This document shows, one piece after another, positions 47,665 through 56,104 of a stretch of 64,000 nucleotides of DNA. The number at the start of each line of letters is the position of its first letter. Positions within the stretch are counted from its first letter, which is position 1. The notes below the pieces were generated by a model. It made no database searches. It saw only the letters and a program-made list of their open reading frames with translations, and had not been told where the DNA came from. Made by a program: the position numbers and the translations under genes. Source of the stretch: Qipengyuania huizhouensis (GTDB lineage Bacteria; Pseudomonadota; Alphaproteobacteria; Sphingomonadales; Sphingomonadaceae); NCBI RefSeq assembly GCF_019711635.1, contig NZ_JAIGNT010000004.1, forward strand, positions 62,001 through 126,000, given 5' to 3'.

Positions 47665-48414
47665 ATGCTTCGGCGGGCTGTGGGGGAGGGCATGGCCCCA
47701 TTCGTGGACCTGGTCTATCCGCCGCGATGCCCGGCGTGCGGGGAAGGCACTGGCGAACAGGGCGGACTATGCGTCACCTGCTGGTCGGACCTCGCCATTC
47801 CCGGAAATCCCTCATGCGCGTTATGCCAGCGGCCATTCGGGGATAGCGGGCCAGCGGAAGGTGCGATCTGCGCGCCATGCCTGGGTAATCCGCCGGTTCA
47901 CGACGGTATAGCAGCAGGCACACTCTACACCGATACCTCGCGCAAGCTGGTTCTGGCGCTCAAGCACGGCCGACGAATCGCGCTTGCTCCGCTGCTCGCC
48001 CGGTTGATCGCCGCCCGAATCGTGTCATGCGAAGAAGAGCGGCTTCTGATCCCGGTTCCATTGCATCGCTGGCGGTTGTGGCACCGTGGGTTCAACCAAG
48101 CGGCACTGCTAGCCCGCGAACTGGAGAAGTCAGGACACGGCCTCCTGACGGTCGACGGTCTTGTGCGGACAAAGCGCACCCCGAGTCTCGGCGGGATGGG
48201 TGCGAAAGCGCGGGCGAGAGCTCTGGCCGGTGCAATTGCAGTGCGCAGGCCCGATGCGGTCAAAGGGCGCCATATTCTCCTTGTGGATGATATTCTCACC
48301 AGCGGCGCCACCAGTACGGCGTGCGTCAAAGCGCTGAAGCGTGCAGGCGCGAAAAGCGTCGTCATAGCGTGCTTCGCGCGGGTTCTCGACGAGGCGCTCG
48401 ATCATGCGCGATAA
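47665..48414 (+). CDS. comF: ComF-family phosphoribosyltransferase-like protein
   Basis: A 249-residue ComF/GntX-family protein, linked to DNA uptake or utilisation in some bacteria. An N-terminal four-cysteine zinc element is visible (YPPRCPACGEG, GLCVTCWSD, NPSCALCQRPF, AICAPCLG). Then LYTDTSRKLVLALKHGRR, IPVPLHRWRLWHRGFNQAALLA and the PRPP-binding loop ILLVDDILTSGATSTAC. I chose the ATG at 47665 because GGGGAG lies eight bases upstream. Its transcript converges with a candidate ncRNA. Confidence 0.9.
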   Translation: MLRRAVGEGMAPFVDLVYPPRCPACGEGTGEQGGLCVTCWSDLAIPGNPSCALCQRPFGDSGPAEGAICAPCLGNPPVHDGIAAGTLYTDTSRKLVLALKHGRRIALAPLLARLIAARIVSCEEERLLIPVPLHRWRLWHRGFNQAALLARELEKSGHGLLTVDGLVRTKRTPSLGGMGAKARARALAGAIAVRRPDAVKGRHILLVDDILTSGATSTACVKALKRAGAKSVVIACFARVLDEALDHAR

Positions 48415-48420
48415 ACGAAA

Positions 48421-48446
48421 CGCCCGGAGTCCGAAGACCCCGGGCG
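48421..48446 (-). terminator. UUCG-capped terminator acting on the minus strand
   Basis: On the minus strand an 11-bp stem with one G-U pair, capped by a UUCG tetraloop, is followed by TTTCGTTT. Read on the plus strand the G-U becomes an A-C mismatch and no T-run follows. It is therefore built to end a minus-strand transcript running towards comF. Confidence 0.75.
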
Positions 48447-48660
48447 CCACGTGACGAAATACACCGGACCCGTCTTGCGACTAAGTGCAGCCCCCCAGCA
48501 TGCACCAGATCCTATCCCTCATCGTTACCGGATGCGCCGCGTGTAAACCCCCATGCGGCTGCGGATCCGGGACCCCCTGAACCTGGCGCTCTGCTGGCAC
48601 CGATGCTCCGGCGGGCAAGCCTCACGTGCTTGCTGGGTGATACATCCTCTAAAATTTGCG
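48421..48660 (-). ncRNA. Candidate structured non-coding RNA, minus strand (5' end uncertain)
   Basis: The 343 bases between comF and hisI hold no convincing gene but several hairpins read on the minus strand: GCAAGC/GCTTGC near 48614-48632; CCGGAT/ATCCGG enclosing GCCGC/GCGGC near 48530-48575; GTGCA/TGCAC near 48485-48505. The stretch ends in a textbook terminator at 48421-48446. No match to tmRNA, RNase P, SRP or 6S cores was seen by eye. The upstream boundary is a guess from the first hairpin and no clear promoter was found. Confidence 0.45.
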
Positions 48661-48757
48661 TTCATCAAACAGCGATCTGCCGCTAGTGTCGATTTTGGAC
48701 ATCTCTTGTGGTGATCCTGCAACAACCTGTCGCATATATACAATTTCAGGAGCATTC

Positions 48758-49132
48758 GTGGCCCGAGATCAAAAAGAAATCGAACAAGGCACTACGTTTG
48801 TACCGAAATTCGATCCGCAGGGCCTGCTGAGCGCGGTCGTGCAGGACGTTACGACGGATCGAATCCTCATGATCGCCTACATGGACCGGGAAGCGCTCGA
48901 TGCGACCATTTCCACAGGTGTGGTACACTTCCACTCCCGGTCGCGCGGGAGGCTGTGGAAGAAGGGGGAAAGCTCGGGCAACGTTCTGAATGTCGAGGAA
49001 GTACTGGTAGATTGTGACCAGGACGCGCTGGTCCTGCGTTGCCGCCCTGCGGGGCCGACTTGTCATACCGGCAAAGTCAGCTGCTTCTATCGCTTGCTGG
49101 AAGATGGCATTCTCCGGCCCGTCAATTCTTGA
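48758..49132 (+). CDS. hisI: Phosphoribosyl-AMP cyclohydrolase
   Basis: Third step of histidine synthesis, opening the adenine ring of PR-AMP. The 124-residue protein has LLSAVVQDVTTDRILMIAYMDREAL, VHFHSRSRGRLWKKGESSGN, the metal-binding DCDQDALVLRC and TCHTGKVSCFYR. The start is a GTG at 48758 with AGGAG at ideal spacing, giving MARDQKEIEQGTTF; no suitable ATG exists. It stands apart from other his genes and is followed by a MerR-type regulator. Confidence 0.95.
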   Translation: MARDQKEIEQGTTFVPKFDPQGLLSAVVQDVTTDRILMIAYMDREALDATISTGVVHFHSRSRGRLWKKGESSGNVLNVEEVLVDCDQDALVLRCRPAGPTCHTGKVSCFYRLLEDGILRPVNS

Positions 49133-49150
49133 CGCTTACGTAAACGTTGG
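49129..49150. promoter_or_regulatory. Candidate LiuR-type operator upstream of the MerR gene
   Basis: TTGACGCTTACGTAAACGTT centres on the palindrome TTACGTAA (49136-49143) with flanking ACG/CGT arms. It resembles the LiuR operator type described for branched-chain/fatty acid degradation regulons. It overlaps the hisI stop and lies 16 bases ahead of the MerR-type ATG. Confidence 0.55.
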
Positions 49151-49165
49151 GTTAGAGATGTCGAC

Positions 49166-49609
49166 ATGACCCAGCCGCTTTCCAATACCGATAACGAACG
49201 CCGCCATGCCGGTGCCCATCTCGACCGACCTGACAAGCTCGAGCGCGAGCAATTTTCGATTTCGGACCTGACCAGCGAATTCGATTGTACGGCCCGGGCC
49301 CTCAGGTTCTACGAAGACGAAGGCTTGATCGCACCATCACGGGTGGGGCTGACGCGAATTTATTCGAAGCGCGATCGTGCTCGGCTGGCATGGATCATGC
49401 GGGCCAAGAACGTGGGCTTTTCGCTCACCGAGATTCGTGAGATGATCGATCTTTACGATCTCGACGATGGCCGCGCCGAGCAGCGCCGCGTGACATTGGA
49501 AAAATGCCGCAAGCATGTCGCCAAACTGAAGGCGCAGCGTGCCGATATCGACAGCTCGATCAAGGAGCTCTCCGAATTCATAAAGCTGGTCGAAGACCAG
49601 CTCGACTGA
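49166..49609 (+). CDS. MerR-family regulator, LiuR-like
   Basis: A 147-residue MerR-type regulator. A polar N-terminal extension is followed by the winged helix FSISDLTSEFDCTARALRFYEDEGLIAPSRVGLTRIYSKRDRARL and a dimerisation coiled coil at about 105-147. No metal-binding cysteine pair is present, consistent with LiuR-type acyl-CoA-related regulators. It is next to an acyl-CoA dehydrogenase 58 bases downstream and to a palindromic operator upstream, which together support control of fatty acid or branched-chain degradation. Confidence 0.88.
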   Translation: MTQPLSNTDNERRHAGAHLDRPDKLEREQFSISDLTSEFDCTARALRFYEDEGLIAPSRVGLTRIYSKRDRARLAWIMRAKNVGFSLTEIREMIDLYDLDDGRAEQRRVTLEKCRKHVAKLKAQRADIDSSIKELSEFIKLVEDQLD

Positions 49610-49667
49610 CCCCGCTTACTCCCCGGCGAGACGCCACCCGAACGACACTCTCTCCCAAGGACGAACA

Positions 49668-51473
49668 ATGCCCACCTATACTGCACCCGCCCGCGATGCC
49701 CGTTTCATCATCAACGAATTGTTGGATCTGGCCAGCTATGGAAACCTGCCGGGATTCGAAATGGTCTCGGAAGATGTCGTGGAAGCCGTCATCAACGAAG
49801 GCGGCAAGTTTTGCGCCGAGGTGCTCGCACCGCTCAACCGCGTCGGTGACGAGCATGGCTGTGTCCGCAATGAAGACGGGTCGGTCACCACGCCTCCAGG
49901 TTTCAAGGAAGCATTCGACCAGTTTCGCGAAGCGGGTTGGGGTACGATCTCCGCTCCCGAAGAGTTCGGTGGACAGGGCATGCCGCATGTTCTGGGCTTT
50001 GTGATGGAAGAGTTCATCTCCAGCGCCAACCAGGCCTTCGGCATGTATCCGGGTCTCACCAATGGCGCGATTTCGGCACTTATCGCGAAGGGCTCGGACG
50101 AGCAAAAGACGATGTACCTTCCCAAGATGATCTCGAACGAGTGGACGGGTACGATGAACCTGACCGAGCCGCATTGCGGAACGGACCTTGGCATGATCCG
50201 TACAAAGGCAGAGCCACAGGGCGATGGCAGCTACTCGATCACAGGCACCAAGATCTTCATCTCGGCCGGTGAGCACGACATGAGCGAGAACATCATCCAC
50301 CTCGTTCTCGCCAAGACCCCGGGCGCGCCCGACAGCACCAAGGGCATCTCGCTTTTCGTGGTGCCCAAGTTTCTCGTGAACGAGGACGGTTCGCTGGGCG
50401 AGCGTAACGGTGTGATGTGTGGCTCGATCGAAGAGAAGATGGGCATTCACGGCAATTCGACCTGCGTCCTCAATTATGACGGCGCAAAGGGCTGGCTAGT
50501 CGGTGAGGAGAACAAGGGGCTTGCCGCCATGTTCATTATGATGAACGCCGCGCGCCTCGGCGTCGGCATCCAGGGGCTGAGCCAGGCCGAAGTCGCCTAT
50601 CAGAACGCAGTCGCTTATGCGCTCGACCGTCGGCAGGGCCGCGCGTTGACCGGTCCGGCCGAACCCGATCAACAGGCCGATCCGATTTTCGTCCACCCCG
50701 ACGTCCGCCGCATGCTGATGGACGCGAAGGCTTTCACCGAAGGCATGCGCGCGCTCGCCCTGTGGGGCGGTTTGCTGGTCGATCTGATCCACAAGGCCGA
50801 AACCGAGGAAGAACGCGAAGAAGCCGACCTGCTACTCGGGCTGATGACTCCGGTGATCAAGGGTTACGGCACCGACAAGGGCTATGAAGTCGCCACCAAC
50901 ATGCAGCAGGTCTTCGGCGGCCATGGCTACATCGAGGAATGGGGCATGAGCCAGTTCGTCCGCGACGCGCGAATCGCCCAGATTTACGAAGGCACCAACG
51001 GCGTGCAGGCGATGGATCTTTGCGGTCGCAAGCTCGCCCAGAAGGGCGGGGCCGGGGTGCAGGCTTTCTTCAAGCACGTGGGCGAGGAAATCGCTGCGGC
51101 GAAGGAAGTCGACGAATTGAAGGACATGGCCGAACAGCTTGAGAAGGCCCTTGGGCAGCAGCAGGCAGCGACCATGTGGTTCATGCAGAATGCCATGCAG
51201 AACCCCAACCACCTTGGCGCAGGTGCGCACCATTATATGCACATTATGGGCATCGTGACCCTGGGCCTGATGTGGCTGAAAATGGCCAAGGTGGCGCAAG
51301 CGAAGCTCGGCAGCGCCGGCGATGACAAGGCGTTCTACGAGCAGAAGCTGGCCACTGCACGCTACTACATGGACCGTTATCTGCCCGACGCTGGTGCGCT
51401 GCGCCGCAAGCTGGAAGCCGGCAGCGACAGCCTGATGGCGCTGGGCGAGGATGCCTTCCAGACGGCCGCCTGA
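49668..51473 (+). CDS. Acyl-CoA dehydrogenase, long (about 600-residue) subfamily
   Basis: Flavoprotein introducing a trans double bond into acyl-CoA. At 601 residues it belongs to the long subfamily that includes DmdC (3-methylmercaptopropionyl-CoA dehydrogenase). It has an extra N-terminal segment (FIINELLDLASYGNL), FAD-binding MNLTEPHCGTDLG and GTKIFISAGEHD, QVFGGHGYIEEWGMSQFVRDARI, the catalytic Glu in IAQIYEGTNGVQA, and a C-terminal acyl-CoA dehydrogenase extension. Substrate not decidable. Probably regulated by the adjacent MerR/LiuR-like protein; ends in a strong terminator. Confidence 0.92.
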   Translation: MPTYTAPARDARFIINELLDLASYGNLPGFEMVSEDVVEAVINEGGKFCAEVLAPLNRVGDEHGCVRNEDGSVTTPPGFKEAFDQFREAGWGTISAPEEFGGQGMPHVLGFVMEEFISSANQAFGMYPGLTNGAISALIAKGSDEQKTMYLPKMISNEWTGTMNLTEPHCGTDLGMIRTKAEPQGDGSYSITGTKIFISAGEHDMSENIIHLVLAKTPGAPDSTKGISLFVVPKFLVNEDGSLGERNGVMCGSIEEKMGIHGNSTCVLNYDGAKGWLVGEENKGLAAMFIMMNAARLGVGIQGLSQAEVAYQNAVAYALDRRQGRALTGPAEPDQQADPIFVHPDVRRMLMDAKAFTEGMRALALWGGLLVDLIHKAETEEEREEADLLLGLMTPVIKGYGTDKGYEVATNMQQVFGGHGYIEEWGMSQFVRDARIAQIYEGTNGVQAMDLCGRKLAQKGGAGVQAFFKHVGEEIAAAKEVDELKDMAEQLEKALGQQQAATMWFMQNAMQNPNHLGAGAHHYMHIMGIVTLGLMWLKMAKVAQAKLGSAGDDKAFYEQKLATARYYMDRYLPDAGALRRKLEAGSDSLMALGEDAFQTAA

Positions 51474-51494
51474 TAGCGAGCTATGGCAAAAGAG

Positions 51495-51524
51495 AAGGGC
51501 GCCTTCCGCGAGGAGGGCGCCCTT
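51495..51524. terminator. Strong terminator between the acyl-CoA dehydrogenase gene and cysK
   Basis: AAGGGCGCC pairs with GGCGCCCTT. The stem extends by four more pairs (one G-U) and is capped by a GCGA tetraloop. TCTTTG follows on the plus strand and As at the other side give a U-run on the minus strand. It lies between convergent genes and probably serves both. Confidence 0.8.
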
Positions 51525-51550
51525 TCTTTGCGTTGAAAGTCTGCCAAATC

Positions 51551-52471
51551 CTATTCGGTTGGCAGGAAGTCCGGCACCGATAGGTAACGCTCGCCTGTGT
51601 CGTAGTTGAAACCGAGGATACGGCTGCCTGCATCGAGTTCGGGTAGTTTCTTGGCGATCGCGGCAAGCGTGGCGCCGCTCGAGATGCCTACCAGCAAACC
51701 TTCCTCTGCGGCGCACCGGCGAGCCCACTGCTTGGCATCCTCCGGTTCGACCTGGATTGCCCCGTCGATTGCCGAGGTGTGCAGATTTTCCGGCACGAAG
51801 CCTGCACCGATACCCTGGATGGGATGGGGGCCCGGCTGACCGCCACTGATTACGGGCGAGGCGGTCGGTTCTACGGCATAGGCCTTCATGCCGGTCCAGG
51901 TTTCCTTCAGTACCTCGGCGCAGCCGGTGAGGTGGCCGCCGGTGCCGACGCCGGTAATCATTACGTCGATCGGCTCGTTAGCGAAATCCGAGAGGATCTC
52001 GCGTGCCGTGGTGCGCTTGTGCACCTCGAAGTTGGAAGGATTGTCGAACTGGCTCGGCATCCATGCACCCTCGGTCTGCTGGACCAGATCGTGCGCACGT
52101 TCGATCGCACCTTTCATGCCGCCTTCCTTGGGTGTCAGGTCGAAGGTCGCGCCATATGCCAGCATGAGTCGTCGACGCTCGAGGCTCATGCTTTCAGGCA
52201 TCACAAGGATAAGCTTGTAGCCCTTGACCGCGGCGGCCATGGCCAGACCGATGCCGGTATTGCCGCTGGTCGGCTCGATGATCGTTCCGCCCGGCTTGAG
52301 CTTGCCGTCCTTTTCCGCATCTTCGACCATTGCGAGGCCGATACGATCCTTGATCGAGCCGCCCGGATTGGCACGCTCGCTCTTCACCCAGACCTCGTGG
52401 TCGGGGAACAGGCGAGCGAGGCGAATGTGCGGCGTACCGCCAATGGTTTCTAGGACTGACTGGGCTTTCAT
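51551..52471 (-). CDS. cysK: Cysteine synthase A
   Basis: PLP-dependent O-acetylserine sulfhydrylase making cysteine from O-acetylserine and sulfide. In the 306-residue protein the PLP lysine lies in [32 protein letters not shown], a glycine-rich phosphate loop [10 protein letters not shown] and [11 protein letters not shown] follow. Length matches CysK rather than CysM. Its start overlaps the stop of the MFS gene by ATGA, so the two are cotranscribed. Confidence 0.95.
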   Translation of the reverse strand: MKAQSVLETIGGTPHIRLARLFPDHEVWVKSERANPGGSIKDRIGLAMVEDAEKDGKLKPGGTIIEPTSGNTGIGLAMAAAVKGYKLILVMPESMSLERRRLMLAYGATFDLTPKEGGMKGAIERAHDLVQQTEGAWMPSQFDNPSNFEVHKRTTAREILSDFANEPIDVMITGVGTGGHLTGCAEVLKETWTGMKAYAVEPTASPVISGGQPGPHPIQGIGAGFVPENLHTSAIDGAIQVEPEDAKQWARRCAAEEGLLVGISSGATLAAIAKKLPELDAGSRILGFNYDTGERYLSVPDFLPTE

Positions 52472-53775
52472 GGGATCTGCTCCTGCAGCTTTTCTTCGGG
52501 TGTCTGTTCTTGCAATTCTTCAGGCGGGTCGAAGGTCCTCGTGGTGCGAAGAACGGGAAAAATCTTTGTCCAAGCCGCCACCGTGATGATCGCACCCGCC
52601 CCGCCGCTCACGACCGCGGCTACCGGGCCTATCGCATATGCCAGGCTGCCGGAAAAGAAGTCGCCGAATTCATTCGAGGCGCTGATGGTCAACAGGCTCA
52701 CCGAAGATACCCGCCCTCGCTTTTCGTCTGGCGTGTGCAATTGGATCAGCGACTGGCGGATGTACACGCTGAACATGTCGGCCGCGCCGACGATGAAGAG
52801 CATGGCGAGGCTAAGCGGCATCGAGGTCGAAATGCCGAAAATGATCGTTGCCACACCGAAAATAGCGACGGCCCAGAGCATCTTGGGCCCGACCTGTGTC
52901 CTGAGCGGGCGGAAGCTGAACCATAGCGCCGTGAGCGCAGCTCCGACAGCGGGCGCCATTGCCAATTGCGCTAGCCCGGTTTCTCCGACTTGTAGAATAT
53001 CGCGGGCATAAACGGGAAACAACGCCGTCGCGCCTGCGAGGAATACTGCGAAGAGGTCCAGTGTAATTGCACCTAGAACCATCTTGTTGCGCACGACATA
53101 GCGCAGCCCTTCGACCATCGCGTGGATCGGGCGCTGATTCTGCGGACGGGGCGGCTGCGGAACCTTGCCGATAAAGGAAAGCGCGGTGATCGAGACCAGA
53201 AACAACCCGCCGGCGACTATGTAGGGCAGGGAAGGAAAGACGGCATAAAAATAGCCGCCGACCGCGGGACCGACAATCATGCCGACCTGCCATGAAATGC
53301 TCGAAAGGGCGATGGCATTGGGAAGAATCGCCTTGGGAACGAGATTCGGAGCGAGCGCCGACAGCGCGGGACCTGCAAATGCGCGGGCTATGCCAAGCAG
53401 GATTGCGACGCCGAAAATCCAGGGCAGAGCAATGGCATCGGTCCATGTCAGCCACGCCAGAATTGCTGCGCAAAGCAGTTGCAGGAGGACGGTCAGTCGC
53501 CCGAGGTTTCGGCGGTCGAAATGATCCGCTGCCCAACCGGAAAAGGGCGTCAGCAGGAACAAGGGGACGAATTGCAGCAGGCCGATCAAGGCCAATTGGC
53601 CGGAGGCTTCACCAACGGACATCCCGCCGTCGCGCGCAATGTTATAGGTCTGCCATCCGATGATCAGCATCATCGCATATTGCGCCAGCGTCATCGACAG
53701 GCGTGAAAGCCAGTAGGCGCGAAAATTGGCTATGCGAAGCGGCGATGTGTTGGGGGAGGCGATGTCTAACGTCAC
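52468..53775 (-). CDS. MFS transporter (EntS-like / MFS_3 family)
   Basis: A 435-residue major facilitator protein with twelve likely helices. The N-terminus [29 protein letters not shown] and the loop [22 protein letters not shown] are typical of the EntS-like exporters. The C-terminal tail is Glu/Gln-rich ([17 protein letters not shown]) with a tandem repeat. The transported compound is unknown; coupling to cysK allows a link to cysteine or thiol export but does not prove it. Confidence 0.88.
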   Translation of the reverse strand: MTLDIASPNTSPLRIANFRAYWLSRLSMTLAQYAMMLIIGWQTYNIARDGGMSVGEASGQLALIGLLQFVPLFLLTPFSGWAADHFDRRNLGRLTVLLQLLCAAILAWLTWTDAIALPWIFGVAILLGIARAFAGPALSALAPNLVPKAILPNAIALSSISWQVGMIVGPAVGGYFYAVFPSLPYIVAGGLFLVSITALSFIGKVPQPPRPQNQRPIHAMVEGLRYVVRNKMVLGAITLDLFAVFLAGATALFPVYARDILQVGETGLAQLAMAPAVGAALTALWFSFRPLRTQVGPKMLWAVAIFGVATIIFGISTSMPLSLAMLFIVGAADMFSVYIRQSLIQLHTPDEKRGRVSSVSLLTISASNEFGDFFSGSLAYAIGPVAAVVSGGAGAIITVAAWTKIFPVLRTTRTFDPPEELQEQTPEEKLQEQIP

Positions 53776-53787
53776 CCCAGACGCATG

Positions 53788-53821
53788 GCAGGCGCCCCTT
53801 CGCTTGTGAAGAGACGCCTGC
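53788..53821. terminator. Hairpin between the MFS and PilZ genes
   Basis: A 7-bp stem GCAGGCG/CGCCTGC encloses a second small stem CTTC/GAAG. It lies 29 bases after the PilZ stop and has no good U-run on the minus strand, so termination is possible but weakly supported. Confidence 0.35.
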
Positions 53822-53849
53822 TTGCTCGATTAAAAAGAGATGTTGGCGT

Positions 53850-54188
53850 TCAGCGCAGCTTGCGCAGGCGCGGGTTCGGCTGCAGCGTGTCGATCATCGA
53901 CAGGAAATCGTCGACACGGATGATGCGTTCGAACTGGAATCCGGCACGGTTGTCGCGGCACCAGATGCAATAGGCTTCGATGCGGCCGATGACCGGCAGG
54001 CGCACGACGACACGCTCGCCCCGATTGATGGCATCGGCATCGTCGATCATGAAACCGTTGGCGGAAATGTTCGCGATATGCATCCGCATGTCGCCCTTGC
54101 CGAAATGCTCGGCGATGACCGGGTGGTCGACCGGGTGCCGCGCCATCCGGCGCTGGTCGGTTACGCTGAGTTGTGCTCCGGCGCTCAT
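53850..54188 (-). CDS. Single-domain PilZ protein (cyclic-di-GMP receptor candidate)
   Basis: A 112-residue PilZ-domain protein. The RxxxR c-di-GMP-binding motif appears in QRRMARHPVDHPV and the second motif as NISANGFMI, close to D/NxSxxG. The beta-barrel segment GERVVVRLPVIGRIEAYCIWCRDNRAGFQFE follows. The ATG at 54188 has AAGGG upstream; a TTG 48 bases earlier is weaker. It has no fused effector domain, so it probably acts through a partner. The GAF-EAL protein at 1096 is the only other c-di-GMP gene in the window. Confidence 0.85.
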   Translation of the reverse strand: MSAGAQLSVTDQRRMARHPVDHPVIAEHFGKGDMRMHIANISANGFMIDDADAINRGERVVVRLPVIGRIEAYCIWCRDNRAGFQFERIIRVDDFLSMIDTLQPNPRLRKLR

Positions 54189-54299
54189 GCGGTGTGACCC
54201 TTTTGATGTTCTCGTGACCCGCACCTTATCGCTCAAAATGCCGAAGAAATAGTAAACCGAAAGGGCGATTTTCTAAAGGATTTGGTACCCGCAGGGCTG

Positions 54300-55529
54300 C
54301 TACTGTCTGATAATCGCGTGTCTCTTCTTTCCCAGTGACAGCTTGGCCTCTTTGCCTGCTGCAATCTCGACAAGATGCCCCGGATCGGTCACTGCGACAC
54401 CATCGATCTTCACGGCGCCTTCGGCCAGCTTGCGCTTGGCTTCCTTGCCAGAGGCAACGAAATTCAGCGCAGTAAGCACCGCACCGATCCGCATTCCTTC
54501 AGTGCCGACAGTGATCGAAGGAAGGTCTTCGCCTGTTCCGCCGCCGGCGAAGGTCTCTGCTGCGGTTTTCTCTGCCGATACCGCTGCGTCCCGTCCGCGG
54601 ACCAGTGCCGTGACTTCATTGGCGAGAACCGTCTTCGCCTCGTTGATTTCGGCTCCTTCGAGAGCTTCGAGTTGGGAAATCTCGTCAAGTGACAAGTCCG
54701 TAAACAGGCGCAGGAAACGGCCCACATCCCGGTCGTCCACATTGCGCCAGTATTGCCAGAAATCGTAGTTGGGGAGTTGGGCTTCGTTCAACCAGACCGC
54801 ACCGGCAGCGGTCTTGCCCATCTTTGCTCCGTCCGCAGTGGTCAACAGCGGCGTGGTGAGGCCGAAAAGTTCGCTGCCGTCCATCCGGCGCGCCAGTTCC
54901 ATACCGTTGACAATGTTGCCCCACTGATCGCTTCCGCCCATTTGCAGGCGGCAGTCATAACGCTGTGCGAGTTCTCGGTAGTCGTAGGCCTGGAGGATCA
55001 TGTAGTTGAATTCGAGAAAGGTCAGCGGCTGCTCCCGATCGAGCCGTAACTTGACCGAATCGAATGTAAGCATGCGATTGATAGTGAAATGCGGTCCGAC
55101 GCTCCGAAGAAGTTCGATGTAGCCGAGCTTGCTGAGCCACTCGTCGTTGTCGACCATAATTGCATCGGTCGGACCGTCGCCAAAGGTAAGCAGGCGTTCG
55201 AACACCTGCCGGATTCCGGCAACATTTTCAGCGATGATCTCGTCGGTCATCAGGCGCCGGCTTTCGTCGCGTCCGCTAGGATCACCGATCTTGCCCGTTC
55301 CACCGCCCATAACGACAATGGGCTTATGCCCGGCCTGCTGGAGCCTGCGCAGCATCATGATCTGCACGAGACTGCCGATGTGAAGCGACGGTGCGGTGGG
55401 ATCGAATCCGATATACCCAGGAACGATCTGCCGTGCGGCAAGGGCGTCCAATCCCTCCGCATCGGTAATCTGGTGGATATAGCCGCGCTCTTCGAGCAGA
55501 CGCAGGAGATCGGATTGGTAGGTGCTCAT
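54300..55529 (-). CDS. tyrS: Tyrosyl-tRNA synthetase
   Basis: Class I aminoacyl-tRNA synthetase of 409 residues. HIGH-type motif [58 protein letters not shown] for tyrosine binding, and the KMSKS equivalent [13 protein letters not shown]. The C-terminal S4-like RNA-binding domain ([17 protein letters not shown]) is intact. Its ATG is 26 bases from the start of the divergent DOMON-like gene. Confidence 0.97.
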   Translation of the reverse strand: MSTYQSDLLRLLEERGYIHQITDAEGLDALAARQIVPGYIGFDPTAPSLHIGSLVQIMMLRRLQQAGHKPIVVMGGGTGKIGDPSGRDESRRLMTDEIIAENVAGIRQVFERLLTFGDGPTDAIMVDNDEWLSKLGYIELLRSVGPHFTINRMLTFDSVKLRLDREQPLTFLEFNYMILQAYDYRELAQRYDCRLQMGGSDQWGNIVNGMELARRMDGSELFGLTTPLLTTADGAKMGKTAAGAVWLNEAQLPNYDFWQYWRNVDDRDVGRFLRLFTDLSLDEISQLEALEGAEINEAKTVLANEVTALVRGRDAAVSAEKTAAETFAGGGTGEDLPSITVGTEGMRIGAVLTALNFVASGKEAKRKLAEGAVKIDGVAVTDPGHLVEIAAGKEAKLSLGKKRHAIIRQ

Positions 55530-55555
55530 GATGGAGCGCCCGCTAGCATGGGGAT

Positions 55556-56104
55556 TTGGCTTTGCAAACGCATGAACTCATCGCTCACGGGGCCTACCCG
55601 CCACTGGAGGTATCTGCCGTATCCGCGCGGGTCGTCTCGCTAGATGGCAACTGGTTGCGACTACGCTGGAGAATCGAGGGTTCAGGCAAGCTGATGGTGC
55701 CTCCCTTCGCGGGGAAGGGACGAGCTGACGAATTGTGGCGTACAACCTGCTTCGAACTGTTCCTGAAACCCGATGGCGGGGATGCCTATTGCGAGTTCAA
55801 CCTTTCCCCATCTGAGCGTTGGGCGGCTTATGACTTCTCCTCGCCCAGGGAAGGCATGAAGGACAGGTCTTCTCCACGCGAACCGGAGTGTACCATGCGG
55901 CAGGGCAGCAGCTTTGCAATCTTCGACGCGGCGATACCTGCGGGCGCTCTGCCCGCAGGCGATTGTTTTGCCGGAATAACTTGCGTGCTGGAAGAAGAAG
56001 GCGGGATCAAGAGCTTCTGGGCGCTCGCACATTCACAGGACGAACCGGACTTCCATGATCACGCTTGCTTCACCGCTCGCCTTGTTGCACCCACGCCCGC
56101 ATGA
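55556..56104 (+). CDS. DOMON-like domain protein
   Basis: A 182-residue protein with a DOMON-like beta-sandwich pattern: [39 protein letters not shown], then [28 protein letters not shown], then [29 protein letters not shown]-like domains bind sugars or heme; no activity can be assigned. The start is probably a TTG at 55556, since no in-frame ATG lies nearby; this start is uncertain. Its stop overlaps the DUF1343 start by ATGA, so the two are coupled. Confidence 0.78.
   Translation: MALQTHELIAHGAYPPLEVSAVSARVVSLDGNWLRLRWRIEGSGKLMVPPFAGKGRADELWRTTCFELFLKPDGGDAYCEFNLSPSERWAAYDFSSPREGMKDRSSPREPECTMRQGSSFAIFDAAIPAGALPAGDCFAGITCVLEEEGGIKSFWALAHSQDEPDFHDHACFTARLVAPTPA

Noticed and set aside
48525-48755. 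76-codon minus-strand frame in the comF-hisI gap
   Set aside because: The predicted peptide is rich in Arg and Cys without family likeness, and the DNA is better explained by RNA hairpins ending in a terminator.
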